Shown: piece after piece, positions 44,808-55,555 of the stretch | Layout: every line of letters begins with the position of its first letter | How positions within the stretch are numbered: the stretch's first letter is position 1 | Source: Methanospirillum hungatei | GTDB lineage: Archaea > Halobacteriota > Methanomicrobia > Methanomicrobiales > Methanospirillaceae | DNA: 64,000 nucleotides | Reading direction: 5' to 3' | Assembly: GCF_019263745.1 (NCBI RefSeq) | Contig: NZ_CP077107.1 | Coordinates: 2,294,001 to 2,358,000 of the forward strand | Made by a program: the position numbers and the translations under genes | Notes under the pieces: generated by a model | Seen by the model: only the letters and a program-made list of their open reading frames with translations | Database searches by the model: none | What the model was told of the DNA's origin: nothing

Positions 44808-45246
44808 GGGAAGCCTCGATAGTAAGGATTTCATCTCCTCACTATCTAATTGAACCTAATCTGACTTTTTTCGGTCAAGACGCGGTCATAAATTGCTTTA
44901 ATTGCAATGGGCTGAAAGAGTGGGATGTGATGTCGGCAAGGGTGGACGATGCGGCCCGAGTCCTGGTAACAGGATAAGCCGAAAGATCACGCATCTTACG
45001 AGAGACCGGTAGCCGCAAGATAAAGGCAAGATCTGTCTACACGCGAGAGTGTTCATTCTAGCAGGATTCCCTGCATATCCGAAAAGGGACTCCGTGTTGT
45101 AGGGAGAGATCTGGTCATGTCTTCTGGCAAGTAGCAGTTATGGCGAAAGCGCATATACAGCTCATGTCCCGTGTCTCTTTCCTGCATCGAAGCACTACCG
45201 GAAATCGGGGTGTTCCCAGATACAGTAAAGAAGGACTGATTGATAC
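44808..45246 (+). ncRNA. Long structured RNA or leader before the ribosomal operon (unassigned)
   Basis: From a good TATA box to the rpl3 start lie about 440 bases with no credible protein but many perfect short stems: GATAGT/ACTATC (44818/44841), ATTGC/GCAAT (44892/44904), GATGCG/CGCATC (44948/44990) enclosing GGC/GCC and TCCTG-GTAA-CAGGA (44961-44974, GNRA loop), ACAC/GTGT (45039/45049), GCAGG/CCTGC (45061/45070), CTCC/GGAG (45090/45103). The order AGGGTGG, a CTGGTAACAG hairpin, then GCCGCAAGATAAAG recalls the specificity part of RNase P RNA, but the essential GAGGAAAGTCC and ACAGAAA were not found. The part after 45110 has weaker structure. It may be a separate RNA or a regulatory leader. 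Confidence 0.45.
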
Positions 45247-46260
45247 ATGCCAACTATTCACAGACCTCGCATGGGTTCCCTGGCATATAGCCCAAGGAAG
45301 AGAGCGAAAAGCCCTGTTCCAAAATATCATGCGTGGCCCGCGTACCAGGGAGAACCTGCACTCCAGGGCTTTGCAGGATACAAAGTGGGAATGACCCATA
45401 TCATCATGGTTGATGATCATGCCCACAGTCCGAATGAAGGAAAGGATATCATGGTACCGGTTACGGTCATTGAAGTGCCAGATATGCGGGTTGCCGCTAT
45501 CAGGGTTTACCGACATGATACCTACGGAAACCATGTCCTGACAGAGATCTGGGCTGACAACTTTGACAAAGAACTTGGCCGGAGATTGAACCTTCCAAAG
45601 AACTATATGCGTGACGAGGCTGAAAAGAAGATTCGCGAAGCACTTGATGCAGATAAAATCGTCGATATCTTCGCTCTTACATACACACGTCCCTCTGTTC
45701 TTACCGGTGTTCCAAAGAAAGTTCCTGACCTCATGGAAACCCGTATTGATGGTGGTTCAATGACAGAACGGTTTGAATATGGTCTTACCATGCTGGGGAA
45801 GGATTTCGATATCCAGTCTCTCTTCAAGGTAGGTCAATATACAGACATTACTGCCATCACGAAAGGTAAGGGGACTCAGGGTCCGGTAAAACGGTGGGGT
45901 GTCCACCTTCGGAAGAGAAAACACTCCCGTGGAGGAAAAGAACGTCATGTCGGAACTCTCGGACCATGGACTCCTCACCATGTCAGATGGCAGGTTCCTA
46001 TGATGGGTCAGATGGGATACCATCAGAGAACTGAGTTTAACAAACGCCTTCTCAAAATCGGAGAAGATGGTGCAGAAATTACACCGGAAGGCGGCTTTAT
46101 CAATTATGGAGAGGTACGGGCACGTTACGTCCTCATTAAAGGTTCAGTTCCAGGGCCTTCAAAGCGTCTTGTTCGTATCAGACACTCTATGCGCCAGGGA
46201 GAACACAAGATTCGTGAACCCACAATCGGGTTTGTGAGCCTGGAGAGCAAGCAGGGGTGA
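45247..46260 (+). CDS. rpl3: Ribosomal protein uL3
   Basis: The 337-residue large-subunit protein starts [20 protein letters not shown], with the central [15 protein letters not shown]-like loop ([21 protein letters not shown]) and peptidyl-transferase-facing [16 protein letters not shown]. It is the first gene of the S10-spc-like operon, five bases before uL4. No methyltransferase gene precedes it; the structured RNA above lies in its place. Confidence 0.97.
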   Translation: MPTIHRPRMGSLAYSPRKRAKSPVPKYHAWPAYQGEPALQGFAGYKVGMTHIIMVDDHAHSPNEGKDIMVPVTVIEVPDMRVAAIRVYRHDTYGNHVLTEIWADNFDKELGRRLNLPKNYMRDEAEKKIREALDADKIVDIFALTYTRPSVLTGVPKKVPDLMETRIDGGSMTERFEYGLTMLGKDFDIQSLFKVGQYTDITAITKGKGTQGPVKRWGVHLRKRKHSRGGKERHVGTLGPWTPHHVRWQVPMMGQMGYHQRTEFNKRLLKIGEDGAEITPEGGFINYGEVRARYVLIKGSVPGPSKRLVRIRHSMRQGEHKIREPTIGFVSLESKQG

Positions 46261-46265
46261 AGTAA

Positions 46266-47015
46266 ATGAAAGCACAGGTATTGACACTTACTGGAACTGT
46301 TGCCCACGAGATAGAACTTCCTCCGGTCTTCAGCTCAGAATATCGCCCTGATCTTATCAAGAAAGCGGTTATCGCTCAGCAAAGCCGGCGATATCAGCCA
46401 CATGGAGCATATGTATACGCAGGAATTACTGCATCAGCCGTTGGTTGGGGTAGTGGTCGTGGTGTTTCACATGTTCCACGTCTGAAAAACAGTTCTCGCG
46501 CAGCTAAAGTTCCACAGGCAAAAGGCGGGCGTGAAGCACACCCACCAAAAGTAGAGAAAATACTGGTCAGGGATATCAACCAGAAAGAGAAACGCAAAGC
46601 ACTTCGCTCAGCAATTGCTGCGACCCTCTCTTCTGAACTTGTCCGATCACGTGGCCATGTGTTTACCGGTTCACTTCCATTTGTTCTTTCAGGAGAATTT
46701 GAGTCTCTGAAGAAGACAAAAGAGGTCATTGCTGCACTCCGTGCAATCGGAGTATATGGTGATGTAGAGCGGGCAGAACGTTCACGGAAGATTCGTGCTG
46801 GTCGTGGAAAACTTCGTGGACGCCGGTATAAACAGCGAAAGAGTATTCTTATCGTAACTGGAAATGAGCGGCTCCGTGCTGCGAGAAACCTTGCCGGTGT
46901 AGATGTGTGTCTTGTTGACAATCTGAACGTCGAACTTCTGGCACCAGGAACTCAGGCAGCTCGTCTTACGCTCTGGACCGAAGATGCTGTCCGTAAACTC
47001 GGAGGCGAGCAGTAA
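46266..47015 (+). CDS. rpl4: Ribosomal protein uL4
   Basis: A 249-residue tunnel-lining protein with the long basic loop ([20 protein letters not shown]) and [19 protein letters not shown]. Its stop overlaps the start of uL23 (TAATG), as usual in this operon. Confidence 0.97.
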   Translation: MKAQVLTLTGTVAHEIELPPVFSSEYRPDLIKKAVIAQQSRRYQPHGAYVYAGITASAVGWGSGRGVSHVPRLKNSSRAAKVPQAKGGREAHPPKVEKILVRDINQKEKRKALRSAIAATLSSELVRSRGHVFTGSLPFVLSGEFESLKKTKEVIAALRAIGVYGDVERAERSRKIRAGRGKLRGRRYKQRKSILIVTGNERLRAARNLAGVDVCLVDNLNVELLAPGTQAARLTLWTEDAVRKLGGEQ

Positions 47016-47263
47016 TGATTCTGAAATATCCATACGCAACTGAAAAGGCAAGCATGATTGTTGAGCGAGACGGTCAGCTGCAGTTCATTGTTGACCGGAA
47101 AGCATCCAAGGATCAGATCAAACTCGCAATTGAAAAGATGTTTGATCAGCCTGTTATTGCAGTTCGGACCCTGATGACAAACCGGGGAGAAAAGAAAGCA
47201 ATGGTGAGTTTTTCAAATCCGAAAGCTGCTGAAGAAATCCTCAGCCGACTCGGAATCATGTGA
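47015..47263 (+). CDS. rpl23: Ribosomal protein uL23
   Basis: An 82-residue protein near the exit tunnel (ILKYPYATEKASMIVERDGQ), a docking place for SRP and the translocon. The start overlaps the uL4 stop. Confidence 0.97.
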   Translation: MILKYPYATEKASMIVERDGQLQFIVDRKASKDQIKLAIEKMFDQPVIAVRTLMTNRGEKKAMVSFSNPKAAEEILSRLGIM

Positions 47264-47272
47264 GGTGCCAGC

Positions 47273-47983
47273 ATGGGACATAGAATTACAACTCAAAGTC
47301 GTGGACATGGAAGCCCGACATATCGTGCACCATCACACCGGTATAAGGCAGCACTGAAACATCTTGGTCGAGCTGGCGAAACCCTTAGCTACAAGATTGT
47401 TGATATTGAACACGATCCGGCCCGTCACACTCCAATCGCACTTGTCGATGTTCCAGGTGGGGAGAAAACCTACGTTCTGGTTACAGAAGGAATGGGTATT
47501 GGAGATGTGCTGACCTGGGGTGCTGAAGCAGAGATAAAGAATGGCAACACTCTTCCACTTCAGGCAATTCCAACCGGGTCTTCGGTCTGCAATATTGAAG
47601 CATATCCAAATGACGGTGGCAAGTTTGTCCGTGCAAGTGGTGTGCAGGCAACTGTTACTGATAAGCTGGAAGGCCGTGTTGCTGTCCGGATGCCAAGTGG
47701 TTCCACAAAGTGGTTCAACGGACAGTGTCGTGCAACAATTGGTATTGTTGCTGGTGGAGGACGAAGTGAAAAACCATTCGTGAAAGCCGGTAAGAAATAC
47801 CATAAGATGAAAAATACCGCAAGTACCTGGCCGCGTGTCAGAGGTATTGCCATGAATGTTATCGATCACCCATTTGGTGGCGGTGGTCATCAGCATCCGG
47901 GTAGACCGAAGACGGTAAGCCGTGGAACTTCTCCGGGTAGAAAGGTAGGACATATCGCAGCCCGGCGGACAGGACGGAGGTGA
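47273..47983 (+). CDS. rpl2: Ribosomal protein uL2
   Basis: A 236-residue protein needed for subunit joining; the conserved catalytic-region His segment [16 protein letters not shown] and [14 protein letters not shown] are present. It overlaps uS19 only if the longer uS19 start is used. Confidence 0.97.
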   Translation: MGHRITTQSRGHGSPTYRAPSHRYKAALKHLGRAGETLSYKIVDIEHDPARHTPIALVDVPGGEKTYVLVTEGMGIGDVLTWGAEAEIKNGNTLPLQAIPTGSSVCNIEAYPNDGGKFVRASGVQATVTDKLEGRVAVRMPSGSTKWFNGQCRATIGIVAGGGRSEKPFVKAGKKYHKMKNTASTWPRVRGIAMNVIDHPFGGGGHQHPGRPKTVSRGTSPGRKVGHIAARRTGRR

Positions 47984-47988
47984 ACGGA

Positions 47989-48402
47989 ATGGCAAAGAAA
48001 GTACAGAAGAAACTGCCACGACGGAAGGAGGAATTTACCTACCATGGCTATAAGATTGACGAACTCCGTGAAATGAGTCTGCAGGATCTGCTTCCGGTCA
48101 TGCCGTCCTATGCCCGGAGAAAAGTAAACCGTGGTTGGACGATTGGAGAGGAAAAACTCCTTTCAGATATCCGCAGTGGAGGTTCACGAATCAGAACTCA
48201 TCAGCGTGACATGATCATTCTTCCAGAGATGATTGGTCGCGAAATTGAGATCTACAATGGTAAGGAATTTATCCGTGTAGAACTCCAGCCGGAATCTGTA
48301 TTCCACTACCTTGGAGAGTTTGCATTAACCAGAAGGCGGGTTACCCACGGTTCAGCCGGTATTGGTGCAACCAGGTCGAGTAAATTCGTTCCGCTGAAGT
48401 GA
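47989..48402 (+). CDS. rps19: Ribosomal protein uS19
   Basis: A 137-residue small-subunit head protein ([20 protein letters not shown]), with [26 protein letters not shown] 47989 is chosen; an in-frame start three codons earlier would overlap uL2. Confidence 0.95.
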   Translation: MAKKVQKKLPRRKEEFTYHGYKIDELREMSLQDLLPVMPSYARRKVNRGWTIGEEKLLSDIRSGGSRIRTHQRDMIILPEMIGREIEIYNGKEFIRVELQPESVFHYLGEFALTRRRVTHGSAGIGATRSSKFVPLK

Positions 48403-48407
48403 TGAAT

Positions 48408-48872
48408 ATGGCCAGATTTGATTATTCAAACCAGGTAACCGGGAAGGACATCGCCCGGGGACGCGTGAACGAGGCTCCGATATCACCAAAGCATGCAATT
48501 GAGATTGCCAGCTTTATCAGAGGTATGAAGCTTGACGACGCAGCAGAGTATCTGCAGAGTGTCGTTGCTCTTCAAAAACCGATCCCGTTCAAACGGTTCA
48601 ACCGTGATGTCCCTCATCGGAAGGGACTTGTCGGCTGGGATGCCGGCCGGTACCCACAGAAAGCAAGCCGCGTATATCTCCGGCTGCTTAATAATGTCCG
48701 GAAAAATGCTGAATACAATGGTCTTGAAGGAGAACAACTCCGGATTGTTCATGTTTCAGCAAACCGGGGTATCAGAAGACGGAGTTTCATGCCTCGTGCA
48801 ATGGGACGGGCAACTCCGAAAGACCGTCAGACCGTAAACATTGAGCTGGTCGTCCGTGAGCAGGAGGCCTGA
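48408..48872 (+). CDS. rpl22: Ribosomal protein uL22
   Basis: A protein of about 154 residues ([20 protein letters not shown]), with the exit-tunnel loop region [23 protein letters not shown] 48408 gives the conserved MAR start; ATG 48402 overlapping the uS19 stop is the alternative. Confidence 0.95.
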   Translation: MARFDYSNQVTGKDIARGRVNEAPISPKHAIEIASFIRGMKLDDAAEYLQSVVALQKPIPFKRFNRDVPHRKGLVGWDAGRYPQKASRVYLRLLNNVRKNAEYNGLEGEQLRIVHVSANRGIRRRSFMPRAMGRATPKDRQTVNIELVVREQEA

Positions 48873-48876
48873 TATT

Positions 48877-49590
48877 GTGGCAGTAGAACGAAAATTTGTT
48901 GCAGACGGGGTCAGAAAAGTCCGCGTAGAAAGACATCTTGGTCACGAACTGAAACGTGCAGGATACGGAGGGATGGATCTTATCAGGACTCCCCTTGGCA
49001 CCCAGGTGACAATCTTTGCTGAAAAGCCAGGTATTGTCATAGGAAAGGGTGGTAAGGTTGTCAGATCTCTGACGCAGGATCTTGCAACTACGTATGGCGT
49101 TGAATCTCCGCAGATTGAGGTCCAGCAGGTTGACAATCCAAACCTGAATGCCCAGATTATGGCTGAGCGACTTGCAAGTGCTCTTGAACGTGGTTGGTAT
49201 TTCAGAAAAGCGGGTTCTTCAACCCTCAGACGGATTATGGACTCTGGTGCACTTGGATGTGAGGTTGTCATCTCCGGTAAGCTTACCGGGGCCCGTGGTC
49301 GTGTCCAGAAATTCACTGAAGGATATATCAAACACTCTGGTGATCCAGTCAACACCCTCGTTGACAAGGGATATGCCGTTGCAATCAAGAAACTGGGTGT
49401 TATTGGTGTCCAAGTTCGCCTCATTCCGCCAGGTGCATTACTTCCTGATCATTTCGAGGTTACTGCAGAAGTAACCAAGAAACAGAGAAATATGGCTCAC
49501 ATCACTCGTATCTCAAATGATTATGAAGAGGAAGAGTTAGATCTTGATGCAATCGTGGATGAGCCAGATGAGTTCATGGAGGAAGAATAA
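48877..49590 (+). CDS. rps3: Ribosomal protein uS3
   Basis: A 237-residue protein with a KH domain ([18 protein letters not shown]) at the mRNA entry site and an acidic C-terminal tail. The start is GTG 48877 ([14 protein letters not shown]) because AGGAGG at 48862-48867 precedes it by nine bases; frames opening at 48841 read back into uL22. Confidence 0.93.
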   Translation: MAVERKFVADGVRKVRVERHLGHELKRAGYGGMDLIRTPLGTQVTIFAEKPGIVIGKGGKVVRSLTQDLATTYGVESPQIEVQQVDNPNLNAQIMAERLASALERGWYFRKAGSSTLRRIMDSGALGCEVVISGKLTGARGRVQKFTEGYIKHSGDPVNTLVDKGYAVAIKKLGVIGVQVRLIPPGALLPDHFEVTAEVTKKQRNMAHITRISNDYEEEELDLDAIVDEPDEFMEEE

Positions 49591-49794
49591 ATGGCAATCT
49601 TCCGTGCACGGGATGTTTCACAGCTCTCAGATGTAGAACTTGTTGAACAGGTTGACAAACTCCGGATGGAACTGATCCAGTACCATGGAAAAGTCAGCGC
49701 CGGAGGATCCACCGAAAACGCTGGTCGGATTCGTGAAATCCGCCGGACCATCGCCCGGATGAAAACCGAGCAGAACCGCAGAATGCATGCATGA
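49591..49794 (+). CDS. rpl29: Ribosomal protein uL29
   Basis: A 67-residue two-helix protein (MAIFRARDVSQLSDVELVEQ). Its stop overlaps the next gene by four bases. Confidence 0.95.
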   Translation: MAIFRARDVSQLSDVELVEQVDKLRMELIQYHGKVSAGGSTENAGRIREIRRTIARMKTEQNRRMHA

Positions 49795-50066
49795 TCACCC
49801 CGCAGAACATACTCCGGCATGAATTTACCGGGCTGGATGTCAGGGTGGAACAAGCACAAAACCAGTACCTGAATGGAATATCTGGTCTGGTTGCGATGGA
49901 GACACGAAATATGATCTTCATCAAAACCGAGACCGAAGTCAAAAAAGTGGCAAAAAAGGGTGTAATCTTTCGATTCACCCTTCCTTCAGGAAAACGTGTT
50001 GATGTAACCGGTACGGTGCTCATCATGGCACCAGAGAAACGCATCAGCATGCGAATCAAGAGATAG
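49791..50066 (+). CDS. rnp1: RNase P protein component 1 (Rpp29/Pop4)
   Basis: A 91-residue Sm-like beta-barrel subunit of RNase P (MITPQNILRHEFTGLDVRVE), with GLVAMETRNMIFIKTE and KRVDVTGTVL. Its place between uL29 and uS17 is conserved in archaea. Its presence says the RNase P RNA exists somewhere; it was not identified with certainty in this window. Confidence 0.92.
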   Translation: MITPQNILRHEFTGLDVRVEQAQNQYLNGISGLVAMETRNMIFIKTETEVKKVAKKGVIFRFTLPSGKRVDVTGTVLIMAPEKRISMRIKR

Positions 50067-50075
50067 AGGCTCATA

Positions 50076-50402
50076 ATGGCAAGAGATATCGGATTAAACG
50101 TCCCAGTCCCAGAAAAGGATTGCAGTGACGTAAACTGCCCGTTTCACGGCACCTTGCCGGTGCGCGGCCAGGTGATCACCGGCAAGGTCGTGAGCGATAA
50201 AATGACAGGATCGATTGTAGTTCAGCGGGACTACCTTCATTTTGTCAGAAAATATCAGCGATACGAGAAACGGAGTTCAAAAATCCATGCACACAATCCC
50301 CCATGCCTGCATGCACGGGTTGGTGACATGGTTAGTATAGCAGAGTGCAGGCCACTCTCCAAAACAAAAACCTATGTTGTGGTTGAGGTGAACCGGTCAT
50401 GA
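50076..50402 (+). CDS. rps17: Ribosomal protein uS17
   Basis: A 108-residue OB-fold protein ([20 protein letters not shown]), with [20 protein letters not shown]. It overlaps uL14 by four bases. Confidence 0.95.
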   Translation: MARDIGLNVPVPEKDCSDVNCPFHGTLPVRGQVITGKVVSDKMTGSIVVQRDYLHFVRKYQRYEKRSSKIHAHNPPCLHARVGDMVSIAECRPLSKTKTYVVVEVNRS

Positions 50403-50797
50403 AGGGTCTTGGGATAAAAGTCCCACGTGCAGTAAGTACCGGAACCAAACTGACCTGTGCAGATAACACGGGAGCACGTGTTGTTCAGGTCGTTTCGGTT
50501 TTTGGATACCACGGTGTCCGCCGTCGTCAGCCAAAGCTTGGACTTGCAGATATTGCAACAGTGTCAGTAAAGAAAGGAACCCCTGATATGCGGAGAAAAC
50601 TTGTCCGTGCTGTTGTTATCCGTCAGAAAAAGGAGATCCGCCGACCAAGTGGTCTTCGTCTCAGTTTCGAGGATAATGCAGTTGTCGTTGTCGATGACAA
50701 GAATGAACCAAGGGGAACAGAGATTAAAGGTCCGGTAGCCCGTGAAGTCGCAATCCGGTATCCCCGTATCGGCTCTATGGCCACCATCATTGTGTGA
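50399..50797 (+). CDS. rpl14: Ribosomal protein uL14
   Basis: A 132-residue protein ([20 protein letters not shown]) at the subunit interface and factor-binding region, with [20 protein letters not shown]. Confidence 0.96.
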   Translation: MKGLGIKVPRAVSTGTKLTCADNTGARVVQVVSVFGYHGVRRRQPKLGLADIATVSVKKGTPDMRRKLVRAVVIRQKKEIRRPSGLRLSFEDNAVVVVDDKNEPRGTEIKGPVAREVAIRYPRIGSMATIIV

Positions 50798-50807
50798 GGA
50801 CAGGTGC

Positions 50808-51170
50808 ATGGTACGAGTAATTAGCAGTCAGCCAAGAAAACAGAGAAAGGCCCGGTACAATGCTCCGCATCATATGCGTGGCTCACTTCTTCATGCTGCT
50901 CTTTCAAAAGAACTACAGGGGAAGTACAAACGCCGGAGCATTCGTGTTATCAAAGGCGATACGGTGAAGGTTCTCCGTGGAGATCATGCCGGAACCGAAG
51001 GATTAGTTGATTTTGTCATCACCAAGGATGCACGGATTGTCGTTGACGGTGTCTCAGTAAAGAAGGCAGATGGAACTGAAGTTCCCCGTCCGGTTGATCC
51101 ATCCAATGTGATGATCACCGAGCTGAACCTTGAGGACAAGCGACGTGAACAGAAACTGAGTGGTGAGTAA
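50808..51170 (+). CDS. rpl24: Ribosomal protein uL24
   Basis: A 120-residue protein starting [20 protein letters not shown] (ATG 50808; an upstream frame from 50742 overlaps uL14 and is rejected). The KOW motif [19 protein letters not shown] is clear. Confidence 0.95.
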   Translation: MVRVISSQPRKQRKARYNAPHHMRGSLLHAALSKELQGKYKRRSIRVIKGDTVKVLRGDHAGTEGLVDFVITKDARIVVDGVSVKKADGTEVPRPVDPSNVMITELNLEDKRREQKLSGE

Positions 51171-51172
51171 AG

Positions 51173-51898
51173 ATGGGACATCACCTCAAGCGGGTTGTAT
51201 CACCAAAATCATGGGGAATTGCACGCAAGTCGGAAAAGTTCGTTACCAAGACTTCTCCAGGCCCGCACAACAAAAATGCACTTCCGATCGTTGTCTGGGC
51301 ACGTGACCAGATGGGCATCGTCCGGAACATGAAGGAAGCAAAACACGTTCTCCGTGAGCGTGAGATTATTGTCAATGGCAGACCGGTCCGTCGCACGGAT
51401 ATGGGAATTGGTATCTTTGATATTGTTTCAATTCCGAAAAGCGGAAAGCACTACCGAATCCTTCGTGACAAAAAGGGACGTCATGTTACTATTCCGATCG
51501 ATGAAGAAGCAGCATCTTCACGTCTCGTGAAAATCACCAACAAGACCATTGTTAAAGGTGGCAAAGTTCAGCTCAACCTTCGTGATGGTTCAAATGTTCT
51601 TACTGACAAGCAGTATAAACCTGGTGATTCAATTGTTCTTTCCTTAAAAGAAGGACAAAAAAATGAAATAATTGATTACTTCCCGTATCAGACCGGTAAT
51701 ATGGCAATGATTATCGGAGGAAAACATTCTGGTGTTGTTGCCAGAATTACTGAATGTATTTCAGTTCCGGGAAGTCTTCCAAACCGGGTCATTCTGACAG
51801 ATGAGCGTTCTGGTGAGACTTTTGAGACCATTGAAGATTATGTTGTCATGGTTGGTAAAGAGTCACCTGCAATTGATCGCTGGGGGATTGAGGAATGA
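51173..51898 (+). CDS. rps4e: Ribosomal protein eS4
   Basis: A 241-residue archaeal/eukaryotic small-subunit protein with an S4-like RNA-binding domain (NMKEAKHVLREREIIVNGRP) and a C-terminal KOW-like GNMAMIIGGKHSGVVARI. It overlaps uL5 by four bases. Confidence 0.96.
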   Translation: MGHHLKRVVSPKSWGIARKSEKFVTKTSPGPHNKNALPIVVWARDQMGIVRNMKEAKHVLREREIIVNGRPVRRTDMGIGIFDIVSIPKSGKHYRILRDKKGRHVTIPIDEEAASSRLVKITNKTIVKGGKVQLNLRDGSNVLTDKQYKPGDSIVLSLKEGQKNEIIDYFPYQTGNMAMIIGGKHSGVVARITECISVPGSLPNRVILTDERSGETFETIEDYVVMVGKESPAIDRWGIEE

Positions 51899-52401
51899 AC
51901 CCAAATCGTTCAGTGGCTGTTGATAAGGTAGTTGTTCACATGGGTGTTGGAGAAGCTGGTGACAAACTGGTGAATGCCGAGCGAATCATCTCCGAGATTA
52001 CCGGAAATACTCCGGTTCGGAGTGTTGCAAAGCAGACTCTCCCAGCATTTGGTATCCGGAAGGGTGCCCCCATGAGCTGCCGTGTCACTCTTCGGGGTGA
52101 AACCGCTGAAAAGTTCCTTGAAACCTCAATTCGTATCGTTGAGAATAAAATAAATTCCCGCGCATTTGATAAACAGGGGAACTTTTCCTTTGGAATTGAA
52201 GAACATACTGATTACCCGGGCCAGAGTTACGATCCAAAAGTTGGTATTTTTGGTCTTGATGTGACAGTTGTTCTCAGAAGAAATGGTGTCCGGATTGCAA
52301 GACGGCACATCCAACAGAAAAAACTGCCACTTAAACAGCTGGTAACTGTTGATGATGCGAAACTCTTCCTTAAGGACCACTTTAACGTGGAGGTACAGTA
52401 A
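51895..52401 (+). CDS. rpl5: Ribosomal protein uL5
   Basis: A 168-residue protein that contacts 5S rRNA and the P-site tRNA ([20 protein letters not shown]), with [20 protein letters not shown]. Its stop overlaps the uS14 start (TAATG). Confidence 0.96.
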   Translation: MNPNRSVAVDKVVVHMGVGEAGDKLVNAERIISEITGNTPVRSVAKQTLPAFGIRKGAPMSCRVTLRGETAEKFLETSIRIVENKINSRAFDKQGNFSFGIEEHTDYPGQSYDPKVGIFGLDVTVVLRRNGVRIARRHIQQKKLPLKQLVTVDDAKLFLKDHFNVEVQ

Positions 52402-52571
52402 TGGCCAATAATAAAGCTGGGAAAGAACGGACCAAAATTTTTGGACGTGGATCTCACGAATGCTTACTTTGTGGCCGGAAACAGGGACTTGTCCGCAGAT
52501 ACAATATTTTCTTCTGTCGACAGTGTTTCCGCGAATGGGCACCGAAAATGGGCTTTAAAAAACTGAACTGA
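52401..52571 (+). CDS. rps14: Ribosomal protein uS14, zinc-binding type
   Basis: A 56-residue protein ([20 protein letters not shown]) too short for most ORF cut-offs. The zinc site is formed by CLLC and CRQC around [13 protein letters not shown]. It starts at the uL5 stop and ends 10 bases before uS8. Confidence 0.95.
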   Translation: MANNKAGKERTKIFGRGSHECLLCGRKQGLVRRYNIFFCRQCFREWAPKMGFKKLN

Positions 52572-52581
52572 GGGGAGTTTC

Positions 52582-52974
52582 ATGGCAAGACTGAATACAG
52601 TGGCGGATGCTATGAGCACGCTTAAGAATGCCTCTGATACCGGCCGGGCAGAATGCATTGTCCAGCCAGCAGGGAGGCTGATTGGTGAGCTCCTCCGCAT
52701 TATGAAAGAAGCCGGATATATAAAGGAATATACCCGGATTGAGGACGGTCGTGGTGGCCAGTTTCATGTGATCATGTCTGGTTTGATCAATAAGTGTGGT
52801 TGTATTTCACCCCGGTATTCTGTCTCTTTAGATGAGATGGAATATTGGGAACAGCTGTACCTTCCGTCCAAAAGTATCGGAATGCTTATGATTTCCACAT
52901 CAAAGGGAGTCATGGGTCATCATGATGCCCGCCGGAACGGAGTCGGCGGTGAATTGCTTGGATATGTCTACTGA
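52582..52974 (+). CDS. rps8: Ribosomal protein uS8
   Basis: A 130-residue protein that binds 16S rRNA helix 21 and, in this operon, its own mRNA in other organisms ([20 protein letters not shown]); C-terminal [20 protein letters not shown] is conserved. Confidence 0.96.
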   Translation: MARLNTVADAMSTLKNASDTGRAECIVQPAGRLIGELLRIMKEAGYIKEYTRIEDGRGGQFHVIMSGLINKCGCISPRYSVSLDEMEYWEQLYLPSKSIGMLMISTSKGVMGHHDARRNGVGGELLGYVY

Positions 52975-52983
52975 GGGAAAATA

Positions 52984-53514
52984 ATGGCCGTAGAGAGAGT
53001 AGTGTCCATTCCTTCAGGGGTATCAATTTCCATCGATGGTTCAGTTCTGAATGTGAAGGGGCCGAAAGGTAATCTTCAGCGAGACATGTGGCATCCGGGA
53101 ATTGAGATCATCGTCGGTTCTGATGATGTCCGGTTCACAACAGAATCACAAAAGAAAGCAGTAACTTCAATGGTTGGTACCCTTGCAAGTCACTGTTCAA
53201 ACATGTGTACTGGAGTTACCAAGGGATATTTATACACAATGAAAGTTGTATATGCCCATTTTCCGATTCAGTTAAAGGTTCAGGGAGATCGCCTGGAAAT
53301 TGTAAATTTTATTGGTGAAAAGTATCCCCGTACCGCACGAATTCTTCCCGGAACTACCGTGAAGGTTGGGAGTGATGAAGTAACCGTTACCGGAATAGAT
53401 AAGGAAGTTGTAGGTTCGACTGCAGCAAACATCGAACGTGCAACCCGTATCCGGGACCGGGATCCCCGTGTATTCCAGGATGGTATATACATTGTTTCAC
53501 GGAGTGAGCAGTAA
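52984..53514 (+). CDS. rpl6: Ribosomal protein uL6
   Basis: A 176-residue two-domain protein (VSIPSGVSISIDGSVLNVKG) near the sarcin-ricin loop. Its stop overlaps the eL32 start. Confidence 0.96.
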   Translation: MAVERVVSIPSGVSISIDGSVLNVKGPKGNLQRDMWHPGIEIIVGSDDVRFTTESQKKAVTSMVGTLASHCSNMCTGVTKGYLYTMKVVYAHFPIQLKVQGDRLEIVNFIGEKYPRTARILPGTTVKVGSDEVTVTGIDKEVVGSTAANIERATRIRDRDPRVFQDGIYIVSRSEQ

Positions 53515-53963
53515 TGGCAGATGAAATCCGCCGGCTTCTGAAGGTCCGGAAATCAAAAGAGGCACGCTTCAAACGTGAAGGTGTAGACAAGAAGAAGACC
53601 ATCCGCGATTCATGGAGACGTCCCCGTGGTCTGCACAGCAAACAAAGGAAACAGCGTAAAGCAAAAGGTCCACATCCGACCCCTGGATATGGAAGTCCGC
53701 TTGCAGTCAGAGGAATGCACCCGTGCGGTCTGAAAGAAGTTCGAGTCTTTAACTTAAACGATCTTGAGGGTGTCGATCCATCTGTCCAGGCAATCAGAAT
53801 TGCTGCAACCGTCGGGCGTAAGAAACGCGAACTGGTGCAGAATAAGGCAACTGAACTGAAGATTCGTATTCTGAACTGGAAAGACGCAAGTCATCCGGCA
53901 CTGAAAAACGCATCTTCAGAGAAGGACAAGGCTGCCGGGGTAACTAACGAGGAGGAAGAGTAA
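53514..53963 (+). CDS. rpl32e: Ribosomal protein eL32
   Basis: A 149-residue archaeal/eukaryotic protein (KKKTIRDSWRRPRGLHSKQR), with GYGSPLAVRGMHPCGLKEVR and an acidic C-terminal tail. Start and stop both overlap neighbours (TAATG). Confidence 0.95.
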   Translation: MADEIRRLLKVRKSKEARFKREGVDKKKTIRDSWRRPRGLHSKQRKQRKAKGPHPTPGYGSPLAVRGMHPCGLKEVRVFNLNDLEGVDPSVQAIRIAATVGRKKRELVQNKATELKIRILNWKDASHPALKNASSEKDKAAGVTNEEEE

Positions 53964-54409
53964 TGAGTCAGATTTCTGGTCAGAGACGCCTCGCTGCAGA
54001 TGTTCTCGGGTGTGGAGTGAACCGGGTATGGTTCAACCCTGAGAAGATCTCTGAAGTTCAGCAGGCCATCTCACGAGAAGATATCAGAAACCTGATCCAG
54101 GAGGGCATTATAGGAGCCCACCAGAAGCGGGGAAATTCCCGTGGCAGAGCCCGTGCAAAAATGGCCAAACGTAGTTATGGTCACTGTAAGGGTCCGGGTC
54201 GCAGGAAAGGAGCCGCAGGATCACGTACGAACAGTAAAGATCGTTGGATTCAGCGGATCCGTGCACAACGTCGTGTACTTCGAGAACTAAGAGAATCCGG
54301 AGAAATTGAACGGTCTGTGTACCGGAAATTTTACCGCCGTGCAGCTGGAGGACAGTTCAGAACTGTGTCTCACATGAAAGCACAGATTGAGATGGGGAGG
54401 AACCAATAA
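53963..54409 (+). CDS. rpl19e: Ribosomal protein eL19
   Basis: A 148-residue helical, very basic protein ([20 protein letters not shown]), with [20 protein letters not shown]. It overlaps both neighbours. Confidence 0.96.
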   Translation: MSQISGQRRLAADVLGCGVNRVWFNPEKISEVQQAISREDIRNLIQEGIIGAHQKRGNSRGRARAKMAKRSYGHCKGPGRRKGAAGSRTNSKDRWIQRIRAQRRVLRELRESGEIERSVYRKFYRRAAGGQFRTVSHMKAQIEMGRNQ

Positions 54410-54936
54410 TGGCAACCGGCCCACGGTACTTTGTGGCCTTCCGTCGACGACGTGAAGGAAGAACTAACTATCATGCCCGGACCAAAATGGTCGTTGCCAC
54501 CAGGCCTCGCATGGTAGTACGGAAAACCAACCGGCATATCATTTGTCAGATTATTACTGCACATATGGAAGGCGACAGGACTCATGTTGCAGTCAATTCA
54601 TCTGAATTAAGAAAATTTGGGTATGAAGGTTCCCTCAATAACACTCCGGCAGCATACCTGACCGGAATGCTTCTGGCAGTCCGAGCCCTTAAGGCAGGTC
54701 AGGAAGGAGCAGTTCTTGATATTGGTCTGCATCGTGCAACTCGTGGTGCACGAGTATTTGCTGCTTTGAAAGGAGCAGTAGAGGCTGGTTTTGATATCCC
54801 TCATAATGAGGAGATTCTTCCGGCAGATGAACGGTGCAAAGGAGAACACATTGCGGCATATGCTCCGGACAGAGCGGCCAATCTTCCTGCAAATGTTGCA
54901 GCGACGGTTGACGCAATCATGGGGGAGCTGAACTGA
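54409..54936 (+). CDS. rpl18: Ribosomal protein uL18
   Basis: A 175-residue 5S rRNA-binding protein ([20 protein letters not shown]), with [20 protein letters not shown]. It follows eL19 with overlap. Confidence 0.96.
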   Translation: MATGPRYFVAFRRRREGRTNYHARTKMVVATRPRMVVRKTNRHIICQIITAHMEGDRTHVAVNSSELRKFGYEGSLNNTPAAYLTGMLLAVRALKAGQEGAVLDIGLHRATRGARVFAALKGAVEAGFDIPHNEEILPADERCKGEHIAAYAPDRAANLPANVAATVDAIMGELN

Positions 54937-54937
54937 T

Positions 54938-55555
54938 ATGGCATTTGACAAGTCAGAATGGGTACCCCTGACCGGTCTTGGACGTATGGTCCAGGCTGGT
55001 GAAATAAAGAGTATTGACGAGATACTCACCAGTGGGAAACCCATCAAGGAACCTGAGATCGTTGATGCATTCCTTCCAGACCTCGTCGATGAGGTGCTCG
55101 ACATCAATATGGTACAACGGATGACCGATTCTGGTCGCCGGGTAAAATTCAGAGCAGTTGTGGTTGTCGGAAACCGCGACGGGTACATCGGATTTGGACA
55201 GGGAAAAGACGCTCAGGTCGGTGAAGCCATTAAGAAGGCCATCGTGAGTGCCAAGATTAACCTAATTAAAGTCCGCCGTGGCTGTGGTTCATGGGAATGT
55301 GGATGCAGTAATCCGCACTCAATTCCAATGCTGGTTACTGGTAACGCAGGAAGTGTCCGTGTTACCCTTCGTCCAGCTCCACAGGGAATCGGTCTTGTAA
55401 CCGGAGATATTGGTAAGAAAGTGCTTGAACTTGCAGGTATCCGTGACGTCTGGGCACAAACCCAGGGACAGACCCGGACCACCATCAACTATGCAAAGGC
55501 AACCTTCAATGCACTTAAGGCAACCAACATGATTCGTCTTGGAGGAATGGAGTAA
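54938..55555 (+). CDS. rps5: Ribosomal protein uS5
   Basis: A 205-residue protein of translational fidelity; the double-stranded RNA-binding part is [20 protein letters not shown] and the C-terminal domain [29 protein letters not shown] cysteine loop in the middle is usual for archaeal S5. Confidence 0.96.
   Translation: MAFDKSEWVPLTGLGRMVQAGEIKSIDEILTSGKPIKEPEIVDAFLPDLVDEVLDINMVQRMTDSGRRVKFRAVVVVGNRDGYIGFGQGKDAQVGEAIKKAIVSAKINLIKVRRGCGSWECGCSNPHSIPMLVTGNAGSVRVTLRPAPQGIGLVTGDIGKKVLELAGIRDVWAQTQGQTRTTINYAKATFNALKATNMIRLGGME

Noticed and set aside
44795-44977. 60-residue frame starting MMNIREASIVRISSPHY in the RNA region
   Set aside because: Its codons follow the stems of the structured RNA, there is no family, and it stops in the middle of the longest stem. 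It is more likely chance coding in a non-coding RNA.
44808-45110. Calling the structured RNA RNase P RNA
   Set aside because: The order of AGGGTGG, CTGGTAACAG and GCAAGATAAAG recalls it, but the universal GAGGAAAGTCC and ACAGAAA elements were not found on either strand, so the identity is left open.
45140-45394. 84-residue plus-strand frame overlapping the start of uL3
   Set aside because: Out of frame with uL3, no recognisable features, and most of its length is uL3 codons read in another phase.
46394-46921. Minus-strand frames within the ribosomal operon
   Set aside because: All are antisense shadows of ribosomal protein genes with strong family matches.
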